This document shows positions 36,040 to 44,250 of a DNA stretch of 64,000 bases, piece after piece; the first letter of the stretch is position 1; every line of letters starts with the position of its first letter. The DNA is taken from contig PQAL01000033.1 in assembly GCA_003105035.1 (NCBI GenBank), positions 282,963 to 346,962 on the forward strand, in the 5' to 3' direction. The notes beneath the pieces were generated by a model. It was not told the origin of the DNA. It ran no database searches and saw nothing but the letters and a program-made list of their open reading frames with translations. The DNA comes from Anaerolineales bacterium (GTDB taxonomy: Bacteria > Chloroflexota > Anaerolineae > Anaerolineales > UBA4823). The position numbers were made by a program, and so were the translations under genes.

Positions 36040-37767
36040 TTATTCGGAATAATCTTCGCTACGGTATACTTCATTTCCTTCAAAGAAGGTCAACAAGACG
36101 GAAGTATTGTGGATCTGGGACGGATCGATCTGCAAGATATTCTGATCGAGAACGATGAAATCAGCTTTCTTACCCACTTCAAGCGAGCCGATCTGGTTTT
36201 CCATGAAGGCAGAATAAGCCCCATTGATGGTAAAGCTGGTGATCATCTGCTCCACGGTAACCTTCTCTGACGGCACGAGCGCCTGATCGAAGCTAGGATC
36301 AACATAAGCTTCGCTTCCTTCCGGTACTGTGCGGGTCACGCCCATTTCGATAGCATCCATCGGGTTAGGTGGGACGGTAACCGGGTAGTCACTGGCTGAA
36401 GCAACGGTAGCGCCCACATCAAAGAAGCTCTTCATGGGATACTGCTGGTCTGCCAGCTCCTGGCCCACGTATTCAACCGCCTGGGTGTAGTAGGTATCAA
36501 TAACAAACCAGTACGGTTGGGGAACTGGAATAGCTTTTAATTTTGCGAAACGGGTAATATCGGCAGGATTGACCAGCTGGACATGCGTGACCATATTGCG
36601 AGAGTCACGCGCCCCGTTCTGCTGCTGGGCATACGCGAAACCATCCAAGGTGATGCGGGTGGCAGCATTGCCGATCGAGTGGACATGGATCTGGATGCCA
36701 GCCTTGTCGAGAGCAGCGCACATCTCGTTATATTTTTGTGGATCCCAGAGCAACTCGCCCTGGTTAGAGGGATCGTACACGTAAGGCTCTTCCATATAAG
36801 CTGTCCCGCCTTCCAACACCCCGTCCATAAAGATCTTGGCAGCAGGGATCCAGAAGTTGCCCCCCTTTTCCTGCGCTTGTAGAGCGAGAAGCTCAGTGAT
36901 GCGAGACAGGTCATCGTCGGGATTGACCACGACGGCGGTTGGGAAGCGAATCGCCATCTCTCCGGACGCCTCAAAATCATGCAAAGCCTTAAGCTCGCCC
37001 TCGGAGGCACTGGGGATGTAGACGGTGGTCATCCCCAAAGAATGGGCCATCTCCTGGAAGTAGCGCAGCCCTTCTAGCAGCTGGTCATTGCTGTAGGGGG
37101 GAATCACATCAGCAACCAGATCCGCCGCTGATTCACGCAAAGTGCCGGAAGGGTTTCCATCCGCATCGCGTTCGATGATCCCGCCTTCGGGGTCCGGGGT
37201 CTCCTTGGTGACGCCAGCCAGCTCGAGCGCTTTTGAATTCACCCATACGCTGTGGTAATCTTCGGAGTAGAGGACAGCAGGGATATCGGCGACTGCGACA
37301 TCCAGCTCGGCTGCAGTAGGCCCAGATGGGCCAAACACGGCATTGATCCAGCCACCGCCCTGCACACCTTGCAAGTCGGTTTTACCAGACGTAAAATCCG
37401 TGAGAGCCTGCTGGTATTCTTCGACACTGCCTATCCCGTACAGCCAGACCTCATAGAGCTCAGAAACCGCAGATGGGACATGGGCGTGGCTGTCGATCAA
37501 GCCAGGAAGGACCAACTTGCCTTGCAGGTCAATCACGCGGGTAATTTCGGCGATATAGTTTTCGACACCTTTGTCATCACCGATATAGACAATACTATCC
37601 CCCTTGATCGCCATCGCCTGTGCGACAGTCCGATCCTTGTCCACGGTATAGATCGTGGCATTCTTGATCACCAGATCAGCTTCAACTTTCGGGGTAGCGG
37701 GCTGACAGGCGGACAACATGACCAGAACGGTACTGCATAAGACCAGAAACACTCTATTTGCTTTCAT
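36040..37767 (-). CDS. Lipoprotein amidohydrolase, YtcJ-like
   Basis: 575 aa. The signal peptide has lipobox LSAC at about residue 21, so the enzyme is probably anchored outside the membrane. It belongs to amidohydrolase family 3 (YtcJ/N-substituted-formamide deformylase type): DLVIKNATIYTVDKD, metal motif GLIDSHAHV near residue 90, HVHSIGNAA, THVQLVNP and SDYPVTVPPNPM. The C-terminal part includes SLEVGKKADFIVLD. AAGGAGAATGCC precedes the ATG. It starts 18 bp after the tryptophanase and is probably co-transcribed with it. Substrate unknown. Confidence 0.87.
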   Translation of the reverse strand: MKANRVFLVLCSTVLVMLSACQPATPKVEADLVIKNATIYTVDKDRTVAQAMAIKGDSIVYIGDDKGVENYIAEITRVIDLQGKLVLPGLIDSHAHVPSAVSELYEVWLYGIGSVEEYQQALTDFTSGKTDLQGVQGGGWINAVFGPSGPTAAELDVAVADIPAVLYSEDYHSVWVNSKALELAGVTKETPDPEGGIIERDADGNPSGTLRESAADLVADVIPPYSNDQLLEGLRYFQEMAHSLGMTTVYIPSASEGELKALHDFEASGEMAIRFPTAVVVNPDDDLSRITELLALQAQEKGGNFWIPAAKIFMDGVLEGGTAYMEEPYVYDPSNQGELLWDPQKYNEMCAALDKAGIQIHVHSIGNAATRITLDGFAYAQQQNGARDSRNMVTHVQLVNPADITRFAKLKAIPVPQPYWFVIDTYYTQAVEYVGQELADQQYPMKSFFDVGATVASASDYPVTVPPNPMDAIEMGVTRTVPEGSEAYVDPSFDQALVPSEKVTVEQMITSFTINGAYSAFMENQIGSLEVGKKADFIVLDQNILQIDPSQIHNTSVLLTFFEGNEVYRSEDYSE

Positions 37768-37785
37768 GGCATTCTCCTTTTATAA

Positions 37786-39162
37786 CTAAATGGTTTCAAA
37801 TCTGGCAGTAAAATGACGTAGCAGCTCTGGGGCATAAATGAACTTGTAGCCTGGAACGAATTCTTTTCTCCTGGATATCTTGGCGAGAATTTCCACCACG
37901 TAATCTAAGTGAGCCTGGGTATACACCCTGCGGGGGATAGCAAGCCTGACCATCTCAAGTGCTGGATGTTTCATAACCCCTGTGACGGGATCAGGGTGAG
38001 CAAACATGACGCTACCAATTTCGCTGGTGCGAATGCCTCCCTGGCGATACAGCTCAATCGATAAAGCCTGACCCGGGAAATGGGCAGGTGGAATGTGGGC
38101 CAAAAAATGTCCAGCATCCACATACACTGCGTGCCCACCGGGAGGCTCAATGATAGGGATACCTGGCTGCTTCAGGCTAGCTGCCAGATAAGCAGTCTGC
38201 CCAAGCCGGTATGCCAGGTAGTTTTCGTCTAATCCCTCGCGCAAACCGGTAGCGATGGCATCCAGATCACGCCCCGCCAGACCGCCGTAAGTTGGGAAGC
38301 CCTCGCGGACGATCAGCTCATTGCATAAGCGCCTGAAGAGGTCTTCATCGTTAACGCACAGGAATCCACCGATATTCACGATGGCATCCTTCTTGGCGCT
38401 CATCGTGCAGCCATCGGCTAACGAAAATATCTCCCGGGCGATTTCCAAGGTAGTCTTATCAGCATAACCGGGTTCCCGCAGCTTGATGAAGTAGGCATTC
38501 TCGGCGAAACGGCAGGCATCGATAAAAAAGGGGATATTATATTGATGATACGTCTCCGAAACCTGGTGTAAATTTTCCATTGAAACTGGCTGCCCACCAC
38601 CAGCATTATTGGTGATGGTGACCATGCCGAAGGGGATGTTCTCTGGCCCGGTTTGTTGTATGAATTGCTCCAATTTATGAATGTCCATATTACCTTTGAA
38701 TGGCAGTATGGCAACAGGGTCATTGGCTTCATCGATGATCAGGTTGACCGGGTAGCCTCCGCGGGCGCTGATATTGGCAAAGGTGGTGTCAAAGTGCATA
38801 TTGGATGGGATAGAGCGCCCTTTGTTCACCAGCACGCTACACAGGATATTTTCAGCGGCGCGACCTTGATGGGTGGGGACGAAGAAACGAAATCCAAAGA
38901 TGTCCTGGATAGCCTCCTTCAAGCGGAAGTATGAGCGCGCCCCGGCATACGATTCATCTCCGCTGAGCATCGCAGACCATTGCTCCTGGCTCATGGCACC
39001 CGTACCTGAGTCAGTCAGCAAGTCTATATAAATATCTTCAGCGTGCAGGTTAAAGACGTTATACCCTGCTTGCTGCAGGGCGAGCTCGCGTGCAGGTTGA
39101 TCGATTAAGCGGATTGGTTCGATCATCTTGATCCGGAACGGTTCGGGGGGATAGATTGGCAT
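37786..39162 (-). CDS. tnaA: Tryptophanase
   Basis: PLP-dependent lyase, tryptophan to indole, pyruvate and ammonia. 458 aa from the ATG at 39162 (AGGAGG five bases upstream; a GTG two codons earlier is possible). The family layout is clear: PPEPFRIKMIEPI, DIYIDLLTDSGTGAMS, VPTHQGRAAE, the NNAGGGQPVS loop, FIDACRFAENAYFI, the PLP lysine in TMSAKKDAIVNIGGF, and GGLAGRDL. Tyrosine phenol-lyase is the near relative, but here FDTT and RTSEIGS match tryptophanase where TPL has FTTT and MERG. No tnaC-like leader ORF is evident upstream. Confidence 0.85.
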   Translation of the reverse strand: MPIYPPEPFRIKMIEPIRLIDQPARELALQQAGYNVFNLHAEDIYIDLLTDSGTGAMSQEQWSAMLSGDESYAGARSYFRLKEAIQDIFGFRFFVPTHQGRAAENILCSVLVNKGRSIPSNMHFDTTFANISARGGYPVNLIIDEANDPVAILPFKGNMDIHKLEQFIQQTGPENIPFGMVTITNNAGGGQPVSMENLHQVSETYHQYNIPFFIDACRFAENAYFIKLREPGYADKTTLEIAREIFSLADGCTMSAKKDAIVNIGGFLCVNDEDLFRRLCNELIVREGFPTYGGLAGRDLDAIATGLREGLDENYLAYRLGQTAYLAASLKQPGIPIIEPPGGHAVYVDAGHFLAHIPPAHFPGQALSIELYRQGGIRTSEIGSVMFAHPDPVTGVMKHPALEMVRLAIPRRVYTQAHLDYVVEILAKISRRKEFVPGYKFIYAPELLRHFTARFETI

Positions 39163-39254
39163 ATGCACCTCCTGGGATTCATCAAGTTTAGCATGAAAGC
39201 CGATTTACTAAAAACCTAATCACAATAAATATAATCGACACTCAGGCGGACAGG

Positions 39255-39260
39255 TATAAT
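39255..39260 (+). promoter_or_regulatory. -10 box just before the membrane-protein start
   Basis: TATAAT ends 9 bases before the ATG at 39270, so transcription would begin at or within a few bases of the start codon. The -35 region is poor. No ribosome-binding site exists between them. Confidence 0.45.
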
Positions 39261-39269
39261 TTGAGCTTG

Positions 39270-39965
39270 ATGCTCAGGCACATTCGGCGTGCATTTGCAA
39301 TTCTTATATTTTTGGTGTCCCTATCTATGGTCTTCTGGGCATCTGTGCCTAATCAGCATGTGACCATAGAACAAAGCCTCTCACCGTCCATGATGGGGCT
39401 TCCACCAGAAGGAAGCGAAGCTCAGCAGGTGAGCATCCCGGGGCGAAAGATCATGCTGGAGTGGCCATCCGCAATGCGCATAGGCGACCAAGAAGAGATC
39501 AAGCTACGCTTTCTACCGGATACCGAGAACGCTGGGCAGGGCGTACCGGTAAACTTCAGGGATGCTTACCTCAAGTACAACATCATGGCTGAGGGTAGGT
39601 ATGAGGTGGCTGGTATGCAGGTGAGCCCGGCCAATCCGACCAGGGAATCGATGCCAGCTGGAGAGCCAATTAAATTCACCTGGAAGATTACCAGCACCGA
39701 GATGGGTGCTTTTGATGGCAAAGTGTGGTTATCGCTACGCTACCTGCCGCTGGATGGCTCAGCCCCGATCAAGGTCCCCATCTACGCCAGGGAGATCACC
39801 ATCCGCACCTCAGGCCTGTTTGGGTTGGGCAAAAGCGCTGCATTCCTGCTGGCTGGGCTGGGAATCGTAGCCGGCGCCGCGCTGGTCTATGACGATATTA
39901 TCGGCGGATTCTCATCATATATGAAGAAAAACTGGTATGGCAAAAAAATGGTTGAGTCTGAATGA
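39270..39965 (+). CDS. Unrecognised membrane protein with an extracytoplasmic beta domain
   Basis: 231 aa. It has an N-terminal basic stretch and hydrophobic signal-anchor (FAILIFLVSLSMVFWASV, about residues 8-25). Next comes about 165 residues of soluble, probably beta-sandwich sequence (GDQEEIKLRFLPD, GEPIKFTWKITSTEMGAFDGKVWLSLRYLP). A second hydrophobic helix (SAAFLLAGLGIVAGAALVYDDIIGG) leads to a basic cytoplasmic tail. The type is like an exported domain held between two helices. Family not recognised. It stands alone, divergent from tnaA. Confidence 0.65.
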   Translation: MLRHIRRAFAILIFLVSLSMVFWASVPNQHVTIEQSLSPSMMGLPPEGSEAQQVSIPGRKIMLEWPSAMRIGDQEEIKLRFLPDTENAGQGVPVNFRDAYLKYNIMAEGRYEVAGMQVSPANPTRESMPAGEPIKFTWKITSTEMGAFDGKVWLSLRYLPLDGSAPIKVPIYAREITIRTSGLFGLGKSAAFLLAGLGIVAGAALVYDDIIGGFSSYMKKNWYGKKMVESE

Positions 39966-40028
39966 ATATATAATGCTAAGCATTTATGCATCGCAATCCG
40001 ATAATTGAAGTAATGATGGAATAATGAT

Positions 40029-40673
40029 ATGGAAAAATCAACGCTAGAGATCATTCCACTTGTTTTAGGGCCGGTAGCTACCAATGCTTATCTGATGGGT
40101 GAGAAGAATAGCCATTCAGCGGTGGTGATCGACCCGGCATGGGACGGAGAGCTGATTGCGGGCGAAGCTAAACGGCGGGGTTGGCAGATCGAACAAATCT
40201 GGCTAACGCATGCCCACTTCGACCATATCGGCGGGGTGGCGGCTTTGATAAGAAGCGTACAGCCTGCTCCATCCATCGCCTTGAACCCCGCAGACCTGGC
40301 TTTATACCGCGCCCAGGGTGGGGCGGCATTGTTTGGCATACGGGTTGAACAGGGTTCTGAGCCAAGCGTGCATCTTAAACACGGGCAGACGTTGAGGCTG
40401 GGTGACCGCACCTTTGAAGTACGCCATACCCCTGGGCATACCCCCGGGCATGTGATTTTTTATTGTGCGGCAGAGAAGGTTGTGTTCTGCGGGGATGTGA
40501 TCTTTTGGGGGAGCATTGGACGCACTGACTTACCCGGTGGCAGTTATGATACGCTCATACAAAGCATTCGCACGCAAATCCTCAGCCTGTCAAATGACAC
40601 ACGCCTGCTCTCGGGGCATGGGGGCGAGACGACGGTGGGGGTGGAGCGCCGCGAGAACCCGTTTTTATCTTGA
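40029..40673 (+). CDS. MBL-fold metallohydrolase, glyoxalase II-like
   Basis: 214 aa, cytoplasmic. A full set of metal ligands is visible: THAHFDHIGG (HxHxDH near residue 60), HTPGHTPGH (near 137), FCGDVIFWGSIGRTD (Asp near 155) and SGHGGETT (last His near 200). The GRTDLPGG segment is typical of the YcbL/glyoxalase-II-like hydrolases that cleave thioesters such as S-lactoylglutathione. The actual substrate is uncertain because glutathione is unusual in this group. It starts 63 bp after the membrane protein. Confidence 0.87.
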   Translation: MEKSTLEIIPLVLGPVATNAYLMGEKNSHSAVVIDPAWDGELIAGEAKRRGWQIEQIWLTHAHFDHIGGVAALIRSVQPAPSIALNPADLALYRAQGGAALFGIRVEQGSEPSVHLKHGQTLRLGDRTFEVRHTPGHTPGHVIFYCAAEKVVFCGDVIFWGSIGRTDLPGGSYDTLIQSIRTQILSLSNDTRLLSGHGGETTVGVERRENPFLS

Positions 40674-40681
40674 GTATATAA

Positions 40682-40724
40682 GAAAAACAAAACACCAAGG
40701 AATTTTATGGTAATACCTTGGTGT
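40682..40724 (-). terminator. Terminator of the RNase Y gene
   Basis: ACACCAAGG (40692-40700) pairs with CCTTGGTGT (40716-40724), 15-nt loop. On the minus strand the stem is followed by TTTGTTTTTC, a good U-run, so it mainly ends the leftward rny transcript, with possible action on the plus strand too. Confidence 0.8.
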
Positions 40725-40748
40725 ACTTAGTGCCCTTTGGTTTTCTTT

Positions 40749-42278
40749 TTATTTGGCGTAATCGACGGCGCGCGTCTCGCGGATGACAGTCACCTTGATT
40801 TGACCAGGATAATGCATGGTTTCTTCGATGTTCTTGGCGATGTCACGCGCCAGGCGGATCGATTCCAGGTCATCGATATCTTCAGGCTTGACAAAGATAC
40901 GCACTTCACGCCCCGCTTGCAAGGCGAAACTCTGGCTGACTCCCTTGAATGAATTAGCCAGATCTTCGAGGGCGCGCACGCGCTGGATGTACTGCTCCAG
41001 GCTCTCACGACGGGCTCCGGGGCGCGCCCCTGAGATGGCGTCGGCGGCTTCGGCGATGGCTGCTTCAACCGATTCCTGCTCAATTTCGTGGTGGTGTGCG
41101 GCAATAGCATTGACGACCAACGGGTCGACACCATAACGTTTGGCAAATTCTGCGCCAAGCATGGCGTGTGTGCCTTCCATGTTGTGGTCCATGGCTTTGC
41201 CCAGGTCGTGCAATAAGCCGGCAGCCTTGGCTAATTCAACGTTAGCCCCCAGCTCAGAGGCAATGACGGCGGAAAGCCGGGCGACTTCTACGGCATGGTC
41301 GAGCTGGTTTTGCCCATAGGATGTGCGAAACTTCAGTCGCCCAAGCATCTTGGTGATCTCAGGATGCAGTCCGGGTACGCCTGCATCGAAGGCTGCTTGC
41401 TCGCCAGCCTCGACAATGATGTGATCTACTTCTTTTTGCTCATTCTTTAATACCTTTTCAACATGGGCAGGGTGGATGCGACCATCCAGCACCAGCTTGG
41501 CCAGGGAGCGGCGAGCCACTTCACGACGCACCGGGTCGAAACAAGAGATCGTCACCGCCTCAGGTGTGTCGTCAACAATCACGTCCACACCTGCCGCCTG
41601 TTCAAAGGCATGGATGTTGCGGCCATTCCGTCCGATGATGCGGCCTTTCATTTCGTCGGATGGGATGGTCACCGTCGAAGTAGTCACTTCACTGACATGG
41701 TCAGAAGCGACGCGTTGGATGGCAGTAGTGATGATCTCGCGCGCCCGTCTATCACCGTCTTCCTGGGCTTCAGCTTCTACCTGGCGGATGATGCGCGCCA
41801 TATCATCACGAGCATCCTTTTCCACTTCAGATAGCAAGACACCTCGGGCATCTTCCTGGGACATCTGGGAGATGCGCTCCAGCTCAGCCATCTCATCTTC
41901 ATACATCTTTTCAATTTCATTCGCTCGTTTGTCGACCGCACTCTGGCGTTTGTTCAGGGCCGCTTCACGTTTTTCCAGGCGATCGGTACGGTTGTCAAAC
42001 TCTTCTCGGCGCTTTTGCTGACGGTCTTCTTCACGGCTGATCTCAGAACGCCGACGCGAGACTTCTCCGTCAGCTTGCTGACGGATTTGGAGCGCCTTAT
42101 CCTTGGCCTGCAACTCGATTTCTTTAGCCTTTTCTTCAGCATCCGTGAGGATATTTTCTGCTTTTATCTGCAAGCGCGCTTTCTGCTGCTTGGCAAGGTA
42201 GTAATACAAACCATAACCGATGGCAATCCCAGCAACCATGGTTATCAAAGCAATAACGATGACCATTCCTGTGTTCAT
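40749..42278 (-). CDS. rny: Ribonuclease Y
   Basis: Membrane-bound endoribonuclease that initiates mRNA decay. 509 aa, the family norm. The N-terminal helix (MVIVIALITMVAGIAIGYGLYYYL) is followed by a long coiled coil (about residues 35-190, rich in Lys/Glu/Arg/Gln). A KH domain (MKGRIIGRNGRNIHAFEQAAGVDVIVDD) and the HD phosphohydrolase domain (LLHDLGKAMDHNMEGTHA, with AAHHHEIE) follow. It is 54 bp downstream of recX on the same strand. Confidence 0.95.
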   Translation of the reverse strand: MNTGMVIVIALITMVAGIAIGYGLYYYLAKQQKARLQIKAENILTDAEEKAKEIELQAKDKALQIRQQADGEVSRRRSEISREEDRQQKRREEFDNRTDRLEKREAALNKRQSAVDKRANEIEKMYEDEMAELERISQMSQEDARGVLLSEVEKDARDDMARIIRQVEAEAQEDGDRRAREIITTAIQRVASDHVSEVTTSTVTIPSDEMKGRIIGRNGRNIHAFEQAAGVDVIVDDTPEAVTISCFDPVRREVARRSLAKLVLDGRIHPAHVEKVLKNEQKEVDHIIVEAGEQAAFDAGVPGLHPEITKMLGRLKFRTSYGQNQLDHAVEVARLSAVIASELGANVELAKAAGLLHDLGKAMDHNMEGTHAMLGAEFAKRYGVDPLVVNAIAAHHHEIEQESVEAAIAEAADAISGARPGARRESLEQYIQRVRALEDLANSFKGVSQSFALQAGREVRIFVKPEDIDDLESIRLARDIAKNIEETMHYPGQIKVTVIRETRAVDYAK

Positions 42279-42332
42279 GGACGAACCTCACTCATATCTT
42301 TAGTCTTAGTAAAGACGGTCTTAATCATGATT

Positions 42333-42983
42333 TCACTCTTCAGGCGATTCCTGGTTTTCTTCCCAAACCCTGCTCACTACCTGTTTGATGACATCGTAAG
42401 AGAAACCTCGCCTGGCCAGGTAGCTGCCTAGCTTATTGCGAAAATCACGCATATCCAAACCCTGGTAACGGCGTGACTGCTTGATTGCCGCCTGGTATGC
42501 CAGGGCTTCCTCGTTCAGGCTCTCGAGGGCCTTTTCGATCGCGGAATCATTTAAACCGCGCTGATGCAGCTCAAAAGCCAGCGCCCGGCGGCTGCGGGGT
42601 CGGAATTCACTACGGTTCTCAACCCAATCCTTGGCGAAGCGTTCGTCGTTCACGAGGCCGCTACGCTCCAATCTTTTAAATACATCGGTGATGACCTCAG
42701 GGGGGATTTGGTGTTTTTCTAAATTCCGGCGGACTTCAGCCCGAGAACGCGGCCGGTAATCCAAATAGCGCAAGGCGTGAATATAGGCAACTTCGCGCTC
42801 ATCTTCAGCTTGCAATTTGGCAATTTTGGTAGGGCTCAGATCCTGGCCGACCCGCAGCCAGGCTGCGGTTATGCGAGATAATCCAAAGGAGAATTGATTA
42901 TCCAGGTATACATTAACGCGATCAGGATGTTTCTTCTGAACTTTGAGGGCCGTCACCTTACCGCCAATCACACTATCATTCAT
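42333..42983 (-). CDS. recX: RecX regulatory protein
   Basis: 216-aa helical protein that modulates RecA filaments. Its three-helix repeats are visible: LRYLDYRPRSRAEVRRNL, VFKRLERSGLVNDERFAKDWVENR, RRALAFELHQRGL and the C-terminal KLGSYLARRGFSYDVIKQVVSRV. The N-terminus has a beta-hairpin-like extension (KVTALKVQKKHPDRVNVYLDNQFSF), seen in many RecX proteins. The ATG at 42983 has GGAGAG five or six bases upstream; the longer frame would use TTG at 42995. recA is not next to it. Confidence 0.88.
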   Translation of the reverse strand: MNDSVIGGKVTALKVQKKHPDRVNVYLDNQFSFGLSRITAAWLRVGQDLSPTKIAKLQAEDEREVAYIHALRYLDYRPRSRAEVRRNLEKHQIPPEVITDVFKRLERSGLVNDERFAKDWVENRSEFRPRSRRALAFELHQRGLNDSAIEKALESLNEEALAYQAAIKQSRRYQGLDMRDFRNKLGSYLARRGFSYDVIKQVVSRVWEENQESPEE

Positions 42984-43639
42984 AAAACTCTCCAAAATAA
43001 TAGCCGCGCCCTTCCTCCTCGGGTCACGGCTATGAATGAAGCCTGGTGAGTCTTATCGATTGTTCGGTGTCAGCGGAGGAGCGCCATGCTCCTCAATGCG
43101 AGTTGGGATTAAATCCCAAATCACCCATTCAGGGCGAAATTGGATAGGTGCGAGTCCTTATGTATATAACAGGAGGCTTATGAGGGTATAGTCGTCTTAT
43201 TGCAACCTTCACATGTTACATCCATACTATCCGATTTTCACCAACCTGGATCGCCAGGCCCTATTATTGTCAGGAAATGCGATCCAGATGTTACAGACAC
43301 AAAACGTTTCAACTTACTCAATTCAGTATCAAGTCAAAGTCGCGGCCGTCAGGATAATAGTCAAAGAAGAGTCTGCGCAGCCACAAGCATATTGTTGGGT
43401 TACAGGTCAGTAGAGAAGGATGGTCAACCAATCAACTCTCTAATAAATCCCGATCACCAACGGTTGGTAATTACTTTTTACAATGAAATGTAAAAAGTAG
43501 ATAATTCATCTTACGATTCGTCTATTATACATGAAATTATATATTCCATCGCGTTTTGGAGGTTTATTTTCATCGTGGATTAACCATTTGTCTGTTTTTC
43601 GATAGAATACTCCCCGAGTTTACATAATATTTCTACCAC
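42984..43639. other. Structured gene-free region between recX and padR
   Basis: About 690 bp without a credible gene. Three hairpins cluster at the left: ATAGCCG/CGGCTAT (about 42999-43033, with an inner CCC/GGG), GAGGAGC-GCCAT-GCTCCTC (43076-43094) and TTGGGAT-TAA-ATCCCAA (43103-43119). Two similar words, GGTGAGTCTTAT (43045-43056) and GGTGCGAGTCCTTAT (43147-43161), flank them. This could be a small RNA or a leader of recX on the minus strand. No known RNA family was recognised. The right half is AT-rich and featureless. Confidence 0.35.
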
Positions 43640-43682
43640 TTGTTTAATTTGTAGTTTGTATATATACTCACTAAGTGAGTAT
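43640..43682 (+). promoter_or_regulatory. padR promoter with a palindromic operator across the start
   Basis: TTGTTT (43640-43645), 17-bp spacer, TATACT (43663-43668). A perfect 19-bp palindrome ATACTCACT-A-AGTGAGTAT (43664-43682) covers the -10, the expected transcription start and the GTG start codon. PadR-family repressors are known to bind inverted repeats at their own promoters, so this is the likely autoregulatory site. There is no Shine-Dalgarno. Confidence 0.72.
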
Positions 43683-44250
43683 GAACCCTCAAGCCAGGAA
43701 CCGATTTTCGCCAGAATATGCCATCCTTGGATTTCTGTATCGCTCCCCAGATCACGGTTATGATCTTCATAAGCGTATCTCCAGCGAGTTGGGCACTATC
43801 TGGCATGCCAGCCAAAGCCAAACGTACAACATACTCAACCGGCTGGAAGCTAAAGGATTTATTGAGGCGACTTATATCGATCAGGAGAAGCTACCCGCCA
43901 GGCAACTCCTGGACATTACTGAGTCTGGTAGGCAACGCTTTGAAGAATGGCTGGATAAGCCGACAAATAATAGCGTGCATGCCATTCGAGTGGAGTTCAT
44001 CACCAGGCTTTATTTTTTGAAGCTGTATTTCCCCGGCAAGGTGAAGCAGGCAATCGACATGCAGCTTGAGGTGGTAAAAGCTGGGCTTGACCAATTAAAC
44101 CTGCATCGGGAAAATATTCCTGAGGAACAAGCCATTGAACAACTGGCGCTTGACCTGCGCATCAAACTGCTTGCCTCCCTGCTGGATTGGCTAAATGAAT
44201 GTTATCAGCTGGTGGAGAATAGACCTGACGTAGGAGTGGGCCATGCATAG
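43675..44250 (+). CDS. PadR-family transcriptional regulator
   Basis: 191 aa. The N-terminal PadR winged helix is clear: YAILGFLYRSPDHGYDLHKRISSELGTIWHASQSQTYNILNRLEAKGFIEATYIDQ and LLDITESGRQRFEEWL. A C-terminal helical dimerisation domain follows. The start may be the GTG at 43675 or the ATG two codons later at 43681. Its last 8 bp overlap modA, so it is translationally coupled to a molybdate transporter. Molybdate genes are usually controlled by ModE or a riboswitch, which makes this arrangement unusual. The effector is unknown. Confidence 0.88.
   Translation: MSMNPQARNRFSPEYAILGFLYRSPDHGYDLHKRISSELGTIWHASQSQTYNILNRLEAKGFIEATYIDQEKLPARQLLDITESGRQRFEEWLDKPTNNSVHAIRVEFITRLYFLKLYFPGKVKQAIDMQLEVVKAGLDQLNLHRENIPEEQAIEQLALDLRIKLLASLLDWLNECYQLVENRPDVGVGHA

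Noticed and set aside
37786..39162. Tyrosine phenol-lyase
   Set aside because: The residues FDTT and SEIGS match tryptophanase rather than the TPL-specific FTTT and MERG, though assay would be decisive.
39163..39254. tnaC-like leader peptide upstream of tnaA
   Set aside because: No short ORF with a conserved Trp and Pro end could be found in this small gap.
42999..43161. 6S RNA or Mo-cofactor riboswitch
   Set aside because: No long duplex with a central bubble, and the hairpins are about 500 nt from modA with padR's own promoter in between.
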